A DNA stretch of 64,000 nt, taken from Sipunculus nudus (Eukaryota; Annelida; Sipuncula; Golfingiida; Sipunculidae). The DNA is taken from NCBI GenBank assembly GCA_026874595.1, contig CM049313.1, positions 36,010,159-36,074,158 on the forward strand, given 5' to 3'. The translations under genes were made by a program, and so were the position numbers. Shown in pieces: positions 24,479 through 37,888 of the stretch. Each line of letters opens with the position of its first letter. The stretch's first letter is position 1. Below the pieces are notes generated by a model. The model ran no database searches and was not told where the DNA came from. It saw only the letters and a list, made by a program, of their open reading frames with translations.

Positions 24479-25436
24479 CGTGTGTGTTGATAACAAATAG
24501 TAAAACCATGCCCGTCTTTAATTGCTCAATGTGGCTCAGTAAATTTGTACATGCATTTATAAATAAAAGATGGTTCTACATGGTTCAGTCTGAAAATACA
24601 TTATGCTGATCATTTACACACAAATATATTTGGAACTGAATAACATATATTTTTTAAGTATATCCGTGTATTCGGCCAGATTTGACTATACTCTTAAAAC
24701 GTTTGATTAAAAAACGCTTGTTAATGATCTAAAACTGGTGCAAGTGCGGTCCGATATGAGTTTTACATCATCTTTTGTTTTATACGTCATTATATAAGAT
24801 ATGCATCATGAGTGCTGCGTGTTTCCTGTGGCAAGCCCTTCACAGAAGTCTCAGGGACAGGTAATCTATGATGCATGTACTGAAGATAAGTGTATATAAA
24901 TTTGTCATTAATCAATTTGCAGTATTGTGTGTATATGTTTCTGTAATGTTTGAATTTTGTTTACATACATGTTGGTCATCAATGTACCTATACCATGCAC
25001 TTTATAGGTATATTCCTGATTAGTGGATTTTTTACAGCCTTAATTTTTTTGCCTGCCTGAGGCATTTCAGGTTATACGGTTAAACGGAAACAATTTATGG
25101 TGGGTAAATATATACAACATCAAATTAAGAGTTCAGAAAGAAGAATAATTCCTTTTTTTCACGTAACACAACTTGTAAACTTTAAAATTTCCGGAATTTA
25201 TATTTTGTCCATGCAGTTTACTGCTGCTGGAATTTAAAAATCTGAACACTTTATTTATAATTTAATGGTTATTTCTCGTGTGGAAGAGGACGTATGCCAA
25301 ATATGAACAGTGTCTGCCAAGCACAAGCAAGATTAATTTTCTTCCAATATTAAAAAAAAATTATTATAGTTATAATACATTGACCACGGGTAATAATTAA
25401 TTACAATAATTAAGTACATAACCGAAAGTATTCCAT
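24478..25436. other. Unique AT-rich DNA, nothing recognised
   Basis: No reading frame of note, RNA gene or element was seen. Confidence 0.55.
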
Positions 25437-25464
25437 ATGTATATAAATATATATATATATACAC

Positions 25465-25497
<33 letters not shown>

Positions 25498-25544
25498 ATA
25501 AGAAGACGAAACAGTTTGATAAACTGATCAATTCAAATGGATTG

Positions 25545-25598
<54 letters not shown>
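25437..25598. repeat. Two (TA)n tracts in AT-rich DNA
   Basis: Interrupted TA at 25437-25500 and a pure run at 25548-25598, separated by about 45 bp of other sequence. Confidence 0.93.
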
Positions 25599-25599
<1 letters not shown>

Positions 25600-26565
25600 T
25601 ATGGTTTTGTCTACATTGACAGAAGCAGCAAACAAATCATAAGCTATAGTATATTTTTAATATGATGCATTACCTTTATTCAATTAGTTCCTTAACAGAA
25701 AATGTTGGAGTCAACATTCTTAATTTATCCCGATAGCTCGTATATATATATATATGTGTGTGTGCATGTATTTTATACATGAAATTGTCGATTTTACAAT
25801 TTGTACATTTATACAGTTTCTTTTATATGCAGGCCAATTATAAAGAAACTGAAACCTCTGTTATTTTTTCAAAAATTCTCACTGATTTCAAATTATATTA
25901 TAATATATTGCCATTAAACGAAATGTATTTAAGATATAAGAAGTCTTAAGGGATTAAGAAAAGAACAACATATACATGCAGCAATTACATGTTAAAAAGA
26001 AAATAAATGGAATACATTTATTGATCATTATGATATGTATTTCCCCATGAAGGATATATATAAGTATAGTAAAATTATTAATATTAGATAACATCTGAAG
26101 AATAAATCTGTGTTTACGACAAAGAAATGAGTATATATATATATATATGCAAACATATACAAAAAGGCAAATTGGAAGTTATCAAGAATCACCATGTATA
26201 CTGTATATAAAACCATTAAAAAGAACCTTGAACTTTGAATATCCACATAATATCATAAGTTGATTCAAGGCCTTATCAGTTACTCCTGCACATAAATTTG
26301 ATGGAGGTTAGGATACCAGCCAGAGTATATATATACTTGACACCATTCTGACTCTCAGGCAGATACATTTTTATTTGCCAAATTCCAGTCACATATTAAG
26401 AGAGAGAGGTTATGGACTATTAAACACAGGAGTAAACGATTAACATGCGGTTTCATTTGTGTCATATTCAATTAATTTATATAAGACATGATTAGAATAA
26501 TAATAAGCGAACATAAAGATCTTGGATTGGCTTGTAATTCAATATCTCCTTGTTTACCTGAATGC
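25599..26565. other. Unique AT-rich DNA, nothing recognised
   Basis: Includes short TA patches (about 25740-25757 and 26131-26148). No coding sequence recognised. Confidence 0.5.
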
Positions 26566-26590
26566 TATATATATATATATTTATGTATTA

Positions 26591-26668
<78 letters not shown>
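26566..26668. repeat. (TA)n microsatellite, the longest in the window
   Basis: About 100 bp of TA with one short interruption (ttatgtattatatt). The (Ile-Tyr)n frames here are repeat translations. Confidence 0.96.
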
Positions 26669-26670
<2 letters not shown>

Positions 26671-28858
26671 CATGTCATCTTGCAGACAGTCTTTGATTTT
26701 CATTTATCTTATATTTATATATTATGATATTGAGAGTGAAAAGGAGAAAAACCTGATATATGGGTTTTGGAAGATGTCAAATATGCATTTATAATCAATC
26801 AACTGATAATTTCTTTTGAACTACACTGCCTTAGTAATTCTAAACGGTTTACAAAACACGTATACTGCATGCATTGTGACCCATCCTATTTGAAATTAAA
26901 ACTGCACATCCTTCAAAACCCCTTGATCAGTACCAATGAAATGGTCAGGCAATTCGTGCTCGTGTGTGTGTGTTATAAAAGCATGGATTGTTCATTGTGC
27001 CTTTTTATTCATCCTTTTCAATATATAAACGAATATCACAATTTTTATTTATATATAAGGGTGTCCTATCAAAAAAGTATTTTGCAGATATTGTAAACAA
27101 GTGGTGCTCTTGGCGATTAAAACGTCTTATTTTTAGCGGGCCTTACTGCATGCCGTGGATAGTAAAAATTGACAGCTTTAATTGATGTCCCATTGCGTAT
27201 GAGAAAAAAGGGGACTGTCTTTAGAATGGACTGGCCCTGCGGCCTGGGCGGACCAGCGGGTAGTTTAACAGTTCTCAACTGAAGATGTCCCGGCCATGTG
27301 TCCTACCGACTCGATTAATCAAGAGTCCCCTTTTAGCCGAGAATGCCGGGAATGGACATACAGGCAGAATTAGCGGTAGTTTCCTCGCCAGCCCGGGGCG
27401 ACAACCATCCTTTAATGTCACTTCCTCTAAGTCCGATGTTTGCTTTGTAGTAAAAACGTAAAATTTACGACTTGCCCACCATGACATTTTCCAGGCGTCC
27501 GGTCACTGCGAGTACGCAGGAGAACCTTGCTGCCGGCAGAACTGGGCAAAAATGTCATACCGCAAGAAAAAAAAATCGCGGTTGTTTCATTAGAAGCCAT
27601 TAGTAGAATTCTGGGCGTGTTTATGCGCCTGCGTGAATGAGCGGCCTATCGCTACATTTGCAGGAATTTGCCGGTGTGTTATCACAAAGAAAAGTCGTAT
27701 TATTATTCTATTCGTCTGCATTGATTCATCCAGGCTGACACCATGTCACAAGACGTTAAATTGAAACGCCATCTCTTGCTAGGGGCTGCGGCCAGCGCAA
27801 ACGCTTTTACTATGAGATGTAGTAGATAGCGACCAAATTGCATCAATTTGGAGGCAGGGTGGCCGCCTTATTTCGCTGCATGTAAAGATTTTTTCGCTCG
27901 CTTCGGACAAGGGTCCGTGACAAATTAAACGGCCACAACCTGTTTGGCGGTAGAGTTAAAAAATTATGTTGGCAGCTTGCCAAGGAGCATCGCTGTTGAA
28001 GCAATAAAGTCCATGGAGGGAATTGCTGTTGCCTTCTGGGTTACGAGCGGTCTGCCCGGAACCTACGCCAGCGGCCCTTCGTCCAATTGGTGGCCGAGGA
28101 AAGTGCTTTATTGGTTACGAGTGATGCATTGTAATATACCAACATTTGAACTTGGTCGTAGCTGTGTAGTAGCGTGCGGGCGACCCGCGAAACCCCGCGC
28201 CCAAACAGGGCTGTATATAATGAATCCGCCACGAAGCATCAATGAAAAGATTCAAAGAGGATCCACAGCTCGCTGCCGCGCTTGCTTCCAAGATACATAA
28301 TAAGCCAGCTTCTTGGCATCCAACCACAGAGCTCTGGCTCTCATGTATTCCTCTTAGGCCTCCCAGGAATCTCTCCTCCAACTTTTCTTCTTGCCCTGCT
28401 AACTGAAATAGAACCACGTTGAAATAATGACTGATGCCTCGGGTTGACGTCCGCTATTCTATCAAGCCCTAGGTTTAATTTTAGCATTGGCCCTTCCTTC
28501 ATTGCCCTTCCCGACGAAATTGTAGTTTGTGGAAAGCTATCCGCCCTTTGTACAAACTCTGGTCTTGCATATCACGTTGTATACAAGAATAAAAGAGGTA
28601 GGGTTTCGGCATTAATAAGGTCTTGGATTTGTAATACGGCTACCAGATACATGACTGTCTTTATCATGTGAGTATTTACAGTTAAAAAAGTATCATTCTC
28701 TATTGTTCTTTACCATGCATAAAATTAGATAATATTAAGAATTAAATTACTTTTGATTATATAGTTAAACAAAATAAGAATAAAAATTAATCTGCTGACA
28801 AGTATGCACGAGTAGCACCCTTCTTTATTTCAGAAAATGGTAATGTATGCACAATGAC

Positions 28859-28859
<1 letters not shown>
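26669..28859. other. Unique DNA: AT-rich, then a GC-balanced island (27.2-28.4 kb), no gene recognised
   Basis: The region 27190-28400 has clearly more G+C and CpG than its flanks. It carries overlapping short frames on both strands (118 codons plus at 27944-28300; 100 codons minus at 28115-28417). Having frames on both strands is what compositional bias alone produces, and none resembles a known family. A TATA/CCAAT-like arrangement is listed separately. Confidence 0.4.
28082..28230 (+). promoter_or_regulatory. Core-promoter-like arrangement (CCAAT, CpG-rich stretch, TATA box)
   Basis: ccaattgg (28083-28090) is followed by the CpG-rich stretch gcgggcgacccgcgaaaccc and by TATATAA in ctgtatataatgaat (about 28210-28224). 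The order and spacing resemble a TATA promoter firing rightward near 28245-28255. No recognisable gene follows in the next kilobase, and TATATAA is frequent by chance in DNA of this composition. Confidence 0.18.

Positions 28860-28917
<58 letters not shown>
28860..28917. repeat. (TC)n microsatellite
   Basis: About 29 pure TC copies; homopyrimidine on the plus strand, with triplex potential. Confidence 0.97.
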
Positions 28918-28919
<2 letters not shown>

Positions 28920-28999
28920 TATATATTGCACATTAAAGACAATAAATATTCCACCGAGACTACACCCAGGTTAAAACTGAAATTGACAATTAAGGTTTA

Positions 29000-29700
29000 T
29001 TTAAAGGGGATTAAGTCACATGATCGGAGGTCACGTGAGCGCGAGAAGTCCCAGCGCCCCACATGGCCCCCGATTGCGGCCCCCTGCCCGCTATGGCCGA
29101 CTCCCCACAGTTTCCATTTTTTATTTCTCTTTTTTTATTGTTCGGCTGCAGCAGGTCCCGTCTGACGGCGGCCGGTGGCGCTCGGCTCCCGCCCCGTCGG
29201 TCTAACGGAGTTCTCTACAAACCATCTAATTGACAGGCCGTGACGAGAAAGCCCTCAGAAATCTGTCACAATTTCATAAGCAGGAAGATTTCTAGTACCC
29301 CTGTGGGTTCTACCGCCGTTATCGCGGTCTGTGCAAATGCTGCCGTTGATTGCCCAGGAATATGATAGGACGTAGTTGTTCGTCTCGGGATAATATCCAT
29401 CAAACTCAAATTAAAAGTTATACAGCGACCGGGATCCGCCCGGCGAGGGCCTGGTTATCCGTGTCCAAACACAACCTAAGCAGTGGCGATATCTCGACAC
29501 GCACCTCCGAAGCCAATGACGACTACGTCCCCGGGTGTTGTTTAGAATTGTTTAGTTGTCCTCCACGCCTCCCTACGTCATCAACAGCCCATCTGACAGA
29601 GAATGTTTCTGACGGACAGCGCTTTTTATCTGAGAAAGGCTGCTTAGAGCTGAATTCTGGCTGACTGGCAGCAGCACACAGTCTCTGACAGCACAGGGCT
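29000..29700. promoter_or_regulatory. GC-richer complex island, possible regulatory DNA
   Basis: This is the most GC-rich non-repetitive part of the window (29020-29210). It includes ggtcacgtgagc, an E-box of the TCACGTGA type bound by bHLH-leucine-zipper factors, and many CpGs. Short frames (79, 61 and 104 codons) lack recognisable domains. A promoter, enhancer or unrecognised exon are all possible. Confidence 0.2.
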
Positions 29701-29715
29701 TTTATGAATTAACGT

Positions 29716-30018
29716 GTGCGTCATCATCATTATCATCATTATCTTTAACTCTTTCTTTCTCAGCTACATGCAGGCTTTCTTCCTCATCACGACCATCATG
29801 TCCACTACCACTAATATCATCATTATCATCATCTTCTTCTTCTTCTTCTTCTCTTCCTTCTTCTTCACCATCATCATCACCACCACCATCATCAACATCA
29901 ATTCTGTCATTAACATTACAATCCTTGCAAACATCATCAATATACTTATCATCATCACCACCACAATCATCACTATCACTACCATCATCACCAATAACAC
30001 CACCCCTACCACCACCAT

Positions 30019-30050
<32 letters not shown>

Positions 30051-30186
30051 TCACCATCAATTCCGTCATTAACATTACAATCCTTGCGAACATCATCAAT
30101 ATCCTTGTCATCATTACCACCACAATCATCACCATCACTACCATCATTACCAATAACACCACCCCTACCACCACCACCACCACCAA

Positions 30187-30242
<56 letters not shown>

Positions 30243-31130
30243 CTGCCATCACCATTACCTTCATTGCGAACATTATCCTCATCATCATCACCACCACAAC
30301 TGTCATCATCATTACTACCACTACAACCATCATCATCATCACCACCATCACTATCATTACCAACATCATCAATATCCTAATCACCATCACCACCGTAATT
30401 ATCATCAACACTAACAACATTACCACCACCACTGCCATCATCATCCTGATTACCACCATTACAACCACCATCATCATAATTACCATCATTACCAACATCA
30501 TTACTACCATCACCACCGTCATCATCACCATCATCATTACTGTCATCACCATCACCACCATAATTTTCACCATCACTACCATCATCACTAACAACATATC
30601 CACCACCACCATGGCCATCATAATCCTCATTACCACCACTACAACAATCATCATCATCATTACATCAGTACCAACATCATCAATATCCTCATCATCCTCA
30701 CCACCATAATTATCCTCATCACTCCCATCACAACCACCTCCACCACCATCATCATCACCATCATTATTGTCATCACCAACACCACCATAATTATCACCAT
30801 CACTACCATCATCACAAACAACATCACCACCACCACTACCATCATCATCCTCATCATCTTCCTCATCATCATCATCAACATTACAATCATCATCATAAAC
30901 ATCACCATCGCTAACTCCGTCACCATTACCATTATCAACACCACCATTATCATCACCACCACCACCGACTTAATCATAATCATCATCATCACCACCATTA
31001 CCATTGTCATCCATCAGCATCATTATTATCATCTCCATCACTAGCACCATTTATATTATGAAAGCCATCATAATCACTGTCATCGTCCACAAGCATCAGT
31101 ATTATCACCACCAGCACCAGATAATGAAAA
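29716..31130. repeat. ATC/ACC trinucleotide array, 1.4 kb
   Basis: Almost entirely built from ATC, ACC, ATT and AAC triplets on the plus strand. A block beginning tcaattctgtc at 29898 recurs as tcaattccgtc at 30057 (159-bp period) and is followed by a near-identical ~120-bp stretch, so larger segments were duplicated on top of the triplet repeat. A 331-codon plus frame rich in Ile/Thr/Asn and 298- and 116-codon minus frames rich in Met/Val are consequences of stop-poor triplets. I do not call a gene. Confidence 0.93.
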
Positions 31131-33518
31131 TGATAAATTAAATACCTAAATATCATAATAAGTGCCAGGATATATACTTAAAAATCCCTTTGTTATGCAT
31201 TTTATAAGCTTAAGATATTAATTAAGCACTCTATTTCTAGGTTTAATGTTTATCTTTTTAATTGCATTCAGGTAGGTGTCTAATGTATGATTAACAAATA
31301 TACATACACCCTACATGCACGGATCACGGACATCATGTCGAGAAATACGGACAGGGATGACATTTAGTTAGCATCAGTTACGGACGGCTACCGAAGATGA
31401 AACGCATGAAGATAGATAAACATCATCAAAGTCTGGAGGGGACCGGCCGGTCAGGATACCAGCAGCCAGGGGATGCCTGTAACAGTACTGTCTGCATGCT
31501 TGGACAGTTGAACATAAGGACATTATGTCACTAAAAAAAATATGTAATAGAACTGTAGTTTTGTGCATGCACCCAGTTTGTCCACAATATCTGAAGTTAA
31601 ACAACTTAGAAAAATTAAGAGATTGACATTTCTTTTATAAAATATGAAGTTCGGGATTAGTCCCTACCGGGTAAAAATAAACCATTACTATGCTGTTATA
31701 GTAACATCCGTTTCTTCATAGATATGCACGATGGCATCCATGTTTTTTTCTATTATTCCATTACTCGTTTCCCTCTGTTTCACACATGTACACGTTTCCA
31801 CATACATACTGACACATTTTGCTGGTATTTAGTCACGTGAAATATTGGATTAATTCTTACTCATGACCGACAAAAGCTTTTACTGAACGTTTTATTGATT
31901 TGCTGTGCATGAAGAATATACCCTTTAGCCAATTAAAACAATATGCCCCTCCCTTTAAATATAAACGAAAATGCTCTTGTCATAGATTTTCCGATGTATG
32001 GTGCTGACCTAAACTAATTTAAAATATTAAAATACGCAATGAAATTGAAACAATTTCAAGAATTTCAAATTTTAAACCTGTGAGCACTTTTTCGCAGTGG
32101 TTTCCCTTTAAATAATATAATTCATTTTAAACCTCTAAAACTAAAAATAAACAAAATGGGAAAATGCATTTATCGGCTTTGATTTATTAAAAATATTATA
32201 ATATTTGAGAACTGTTAAGATGTTCCCCGTTTTTATTTTCATTTCATTGCTCTCATCGAACGGAACCAATTAAAATTATAAACACAAATTTATTTCGAAA
32301 TTAAATGACATTTTTACAAATTAATAAACATGCAGGCAAACGTTTTCTAGCTGTCAACAAAATTTCCCATGGATTCTGTTAATTATTAATTAGAGCCCTA
32401 AACAAATTTAAAGTCTATAAACCCGAAATAAATAAGAAAACTGATAGGAAGTTTATGTTTATTAAAAAATATGGCACCGTTTAAGAGATACGGGATCGTT
32501 TTCCCGGTCATTTCTTTTAATACGCTGACGTGAAGTGATTCGCGGAGTGACCGAGAATGGGAGCCAGGAGTGTGCCCTCGCACCCCGAACGTGACCCTGT
32601 CACACCATACCAATCCGCGGATGAGATCATGAACTATTTTTGGGGTTCTCTATATGGTTAACATGTCATAACCGAAAATATAAAAACACGTCATACTCAT
32701 AAAACAAATATACAAAATGGTTTATATGTTATCTTACTTATATTTGTATAAAATAGACTGTGATGCATATGTTATTTAATCATGTCTGTTAATAAGATTA
32801 ATATAGATGACTTTTATTTTTAAAAAAAGATACTTTTGTAAGCATACGTATAAAAAATATCAATATATTTTTATACAATAATGAGAGCTAATCAATAAAT
32901 CAAATATTCCCTTATATCATATTTCGTTTTTTATTCTTTTTTTTTCATGAACGGATCTAACTAAATCATGGTACATTTATGGAACTGAATCATGATTAAC
33001 AACAGTGCATAGGTTTCTTATTTGCAATGTCGATTTGTGTTTTCCTTTTATCTTGTAGTCCGCCAGTCATTTTTCAGATATTACAGCCAACCACTCGCGC
33101 TCACGGGGGTACAGGTGCTGCCGTCTGGCGACAGAAATGCACGAACAGGTTGTGTATAAGTGAGGCGGGGAGGTCCAACTCTTTCAGTCAATATCTATCA
33201 GCTCAGTATTCCGGGATATATAGGGCTCCACCGCTGACATCCCCTCTTGACAATGGATTCATTGTATTATTAAAATGTGATGCATGCGTTTTACCTCTAC
33301 TAGAAAGGCGAAGAAGTAATGCCAAAAAAAAACTTTTTTCTTTCTTGGATTGATCTTTGCTTAACCCCCTTCTTCGCGTTTGTTGCCATTGTTATTGTTT
33401 AAACATTATGGATGTCTTCATCATTATTAAAATTAGGAGTATTCGTGGTAGTTGTAGTGATATTAATAACAGAAGGCATATTGTATAGGTTGTAGAAGTA
33501 GTAGGAATTACAGTAGTA
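31131..33518. other. Unique AT-rich DNA, no gene recognised
   Basis: Mostly AT-rich. Frames of 71-108 codons are present (32398-32613 minus, 33027-33353 plus) with no known domain. 33060-33260 is more complex than its surroundings. Confidence 0.45.
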
Positions 33519-33667
33519 GTACTTGATGCTTTAGTATAGTAGTAGTTGTTGTTGTTGTAATTTTAGTAGTAGTTGTAATAGTTGTAGTAGTAATAGTAGT
33601 AGTAGTAGTAGTACATGTAGTAGTAGTAGTTGTTTTTGTTGTTGTAGAAGTAGTAGTAGTAGTAGTA
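33519..33667. repeat. (GTA/GTT)n degenerate microsatellite
   Basis: AGT/TAG/TTG triplets with interruptions; the purest part is at 33590-33612 and 33640-33667. Confidence 0.88.
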
Positions 33668-34422
33668 TTAATTAGATCTATATACATGGTAATTTAATAT
33701 AAATTCAAATTTGTCAATACGAAGTATAGAAGCTCCACACTATTATTAAAGACACCCTCTGCCCAGTAGGTTTACTTTTGATAAACATATTTTAAACATT
33801 TATAAACATTTTTATGAAAAACAAACTCCTCTTAAGAGCCGCATCATTCGTATGAGAGTTTTGAATTAATTTATATGATCTTATCATCTAGATCTGTGAT
33901 TAGTGCGAATAATAATAGTCTTTATATGTTAAACTATTATTGATAATTCGAAAAGAAGAATTTCATTATCTGCTCCAATGTATATACATATATATATATA
34001 TGTATATATAAATTAATATATTATCATTGCTATTTTGCATTTCGTCAAACAGAACTAAAACTACTGAGTACTGCAGTAAGGTCAAAATGTCCAGGATCCA
34101 TTTCAGGTTGGCTTAAATATTTAAAAGTCGTTAGTTTAATTGAATATTAGTTCGACCATGTCCAGCATCAAAATACCCCCTTTAAACACATGCTATACTC
34201 CATGCCGTGGCGACTGTCTGGGAATGTATTGAGCGGCCAGTCTTGGGACTGACCCGAGGGTATTGAGTGGTCAAGCTGTGTGACCTCGTGGGGTCATCTC
34301 GCGCCATGTCCGATTTCAACATCTTTTATACCCTCACGCAAGCTGTCGTGACCGCGTAAAATGACAGAATTCCAAGACTAAATGTTAACATTTTCAGCAG
34401 CACCAGAGCATGTTTAAAACCA

Positions 34423-34477
<55 letters not shown>
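34423..34477. repeat. (TA)n microsatellite
   Basis: About 27 TA copies with one TG interruption. Confidence 0.95.
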
Positions 34478-34480
<3 letters not shown>

Positions 34481-34909
34481 TTTAAATTGCAAGCATATAA
34501 TTGGTACCCAATTGAAGTCCTGTAAACTTAATATGTTTAAATTTATGTTTTCTATTTCACATGCATGGGTCAGTTGATTTTCTGAAAATCTTTCGATGTC
34601 CTGTGAGGTCCGTATTCGTGGCACCACTTTCATTTTGGGAATACTATGTCCGCAGAATATTAGGGGTAAATCGCACGAGAAAACATGTAACCTATACATC
34701 TGTCATGATTGCTAATTTATTTAAATATGGCCAATGTTATATTTTCATGTACATTTTAAATAGCAACGTAAACAATGTGTCAATTGTTAAGTCATATTCA
34801 CATAAGTTAAACCGTGTACATGTATATATTATACACATGTATGCGTTATTTGTTTAGGAAAAAAACACACTAATGTGTGCATGTGCATGTTTTTCAATGC
34901 AATGATTTT

Positions 34910-35035
34910 CGTGATGATGATGTTAGTATTATTATCATTATTAGTAGTAGTACGAATAGTATAAGTGGTATAATATAGCAGTAGAAGTAGGAGTAGCAGT
35001 AATAGTAGTCAAAGTTGTAGTATATAGTAGTATTT
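34910..35035. repeat. Degenerate GAT/ATT/AGT triplet stretch
   Basis: Loosely triplet-periodic sequence (gatgatgatg, attattatc, agtagtag) grading into unique DNA. Confidence 0.7.
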
Positions 35036-35088
35036 TGAATAAGGAAACGATCAGCATGTCTAAGAGATTAACAGTTAAACCGTGAGGT

Positions 35089-35090
<2 letters not shown>

Positions 35091-35120
<30 letters not shown>

Positions 35121-35121
35121 G
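35091..35121. repeat. (AC)n(AT)n compound microsatellite
   Basis: Eight AC copies followed by about eight AT copies. Confidence 0.93.
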
Positions 35122-35259
35122 AGTAGTAATAGTATATTCGCTATTTAAAAATGTGCAGTTAATACTAAAACAATAATACCTTTATATAGTCGCATGCTCC
35201 TATATAACCCCACCCCAATATAATCACATATATTTAATATTGCTACCATTATACCTGTA

Positions 35260-35400
35260 TAATGATGGTGGTGGTGAGCTGGTGATGATTATTATTAGCA
35301 CGTCGATTATTATTATAACGACGACGATGGTGACAATTATTGTGATTATAAAACGATTATAACATTATTGTTATCATCATCATCATTATTAACTAAACCA
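35260..35400. repeat. Degenerate GGT/GAT/ATT triplet stretch
   Basis: Includes gatggtggtggtg, attattatta and catcatcatcatt. Confidence 0.7.
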
Positions 35401-35499
35401 ACATCATCTTCACCTTCATTCTTTGAACTATCGTATAGAAACAAACAGCAGTTTCAGTCTCAGCACACTGGCAGGCATGATATTCAATTAAGAAGTTAC

Positions 35500-35780
35500 A
35501 GCACGTAAAGATGCGCGACAGTCTGTGGTTAGGGCTGCACGTGCACTGCTAGTGATGTGGCGGCCACGTCCGACCTAGCGTTGTCTGAGAAACGGCGCGC
35601 GCGGCCATAGACCCTTCCGATCCATTCACGTTATTGCTGCAGTCACTGCTTGTGACAAGCCAGCCGCGGGACTTCTCCATAAATTGCGGTTACCTGAATG
35701 TCTTGAGGTTTTCGAGGACAATTAATTAGACTGCCCAGGAGCGGTAACTTTTTTACTCCAGGCCGGCAATTTATTTTGTT
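35500..35780. promoter_or_regulatory. CpG-containing complex island, possible regulatory DNA
   Basis: Complex sequence between AT-rich flanks with a CpG cluster (acggcgcgcgcggcc), a palindromic E-box (gcacgtgc) and homeodomain-type motifs (attaattag). No open frame. Its texture resembles a conserved non-coding element, but conservation is untested. Confidence 0.2.
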
Positions 35781-37888
35781 GGAAACTTTGTGAAGTATCG
35801 CACATATACCTTGCTTGTATCATTATATATTCATGGAATTGTAATTCTGTATTTCATGGAAAACTATTCTGAATTTATGCAAAATCAAACGAAACCTTCG
35901 TATATCTATAAAGTTTTAAGTTGTTTGTTTTCTTGCAAATTCACGTTACTTTAAAAATATTTGTATATGTTCTTTATCCTCTATATCTATCTCAATGCAT
36001 CTGGAAATACAAAATAAAGATATATGTACAATGGGACATTAACCTACTCATAAATTATTTTTGTGTTTTCCTTATACATTTGACCTCGTACATGTTATGT
36101 TTTCAACTTACTCTACACTCCATTATATGTTACTGTGAAATTAGGGAAACTATTAAATCCCTCTTACCCCAGTATGGCTTGCGTCACTGGTTAATGTTTT
36201 AACTGCCTCCCCCCACCCCCATCTCTCTCTATTGCAATTGATGAAACTTTTTTTCACTCCTCTTATAATTGTATTATTCTGCCCCGATTCTTACGATTCG
36301 CTAAAAAATCACGGCCTCGAATTCTTGATGAAGATAGATATATAACTGACGTATTGCCACATTAATATTTCGCTTTATCTCGAATTAATGTAAAATTGAT
36401 GGTAATTGCCGAGAGGGATTGTGGAAAGACATAGGAAGCTCGCCTGCGAAAGAATTCTACCAGAAAATCAATCCCTCAAAAAGATGACAATATTAGATAG
36501 ATTCTGATAACGCTATTGAAGAATACCTCATGCGTATTTTCTAAGAACACATATTATGTTTCATTTTGTGGTTCTTGGTTTAAGAATGTTTCGGTAATAC
36601 AAGTGGTTGTATGGAACTTTCAAGTAACTTTCTCACATTTATGAAGGGGTAAGTAACCCTTTTCCACTGCAGTGGAAGATTGAGATATTCAAAAATTCAA
36701 ACGACAGCTGCTCTGTTCAGTCGACAAATTTTGCAAATTATAGCCCCGGACATTCAAACAGGTGACTTGGACTTTACAGATGTTAATTCCAGATAGATGG
36801 GTATGACTCGGGGTCACATGACCTGTCACGAGGTCTGCCTCGCACTCGGACTCAGATGTGGCGGGTAAATGGAGGGCCCAGAGGTCGCGCCCTGAGAGAC
36901 CTACCCTCGGGTTTTCAGCGCAACCCCGGGACTGAGGCATTGTGCCAAAACAGCTGCTTAGCCCTCACGGAGAAGCGGCCCACAGTATGAAGAGGTAGAG
37001 AATCGCCCCAGGACACAGTGTCCTCACCCCACGGTCACGCCAGCCCTCTTGTACACAGCTTACAGGGCACCCCGCCCCTCACAAGCTAATGAAGTGTTAT
37101 TGATGAATAACACGTATAGATATTGGATATAGATGTTATCATATGCGGCTATAGTTGTCATGTCCTGAAACGTGGGCGCGTATACACTTTACAAAAGCAT
37201 TCATAGATATACGTAAATTATAGTCACCACTATGCGTAACATGAACGTGCACGGGGTTGTTACTTTATGTTTATATAAATAGAAAACATATAATTTCGTA
37301 TATTTTATGTTTTCCGATTTAAATGGACACCTTTTGGCTCCCAAACTTTACCAGCGGTTTAAGTAAATCATTTCCACAATATCTCCTTTTTATGTAATCT
37401 GAGATGGTGATGCGCATAGAAGAAAATACTTATATTGCTCAAGTCTTTAATTTGATTCTTTAGATTAATTGAAAAAAAAAACATTATTTTGATTTTTAAA
37501 ATAACACAGGAACAGGCATGTAGACAGGGATACACATACGTTCCTGCATTTTACACACATACACACACTATAACACATATACTTGTATACACAGATACTG
37601 TTGTTACACATTCATATACGCATACAAAAGTTTACACGTGCTTATATAAGTGGTTGCTTATTAATTGCATACACCCCTAAACACAAACATAAGTAAACAA
37701 ATGAACACAAATTACACACATAAATACATGTAGACTGTAAGCGATTGTCTATTTCAACAATGCACACACTTACACGCATATAAGTGCTGTTGCAGGTATA
37801 TACTTAAACACCTATTATTGATAACATAATATAAACTTATTTAATATAAACTTATTTATTTTACATGGATTGTACAAATAGTTATTAT
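35781..37888. other. Unique DNA, no gene recognised
   Basis: AT-rich, with a more complex part at 36680-37090 (an 83-codon minus frame, no known domain). An imperfect (CA)-rich patch around 37550-37630 gives a short Thr/His-rich frame. Confidence 0.45.

Noticed and set aside
27944-28417. 118-codon plus and 100-codon minus frames overlapping each other
   Set aside because: Both lie in a GC-balanced island where stops are less frequent; frames on both strands point to composition rather than coding.
29714-30709. 331-codon plus-strand frame and 298-codon minus-strand frame
   Set aside because: Both are direct translations of the ATC/ACC triplet array (Ile/Thr/Asn on one strand, Met/Val on the other), open on both strands because these triplets cannot make stops.
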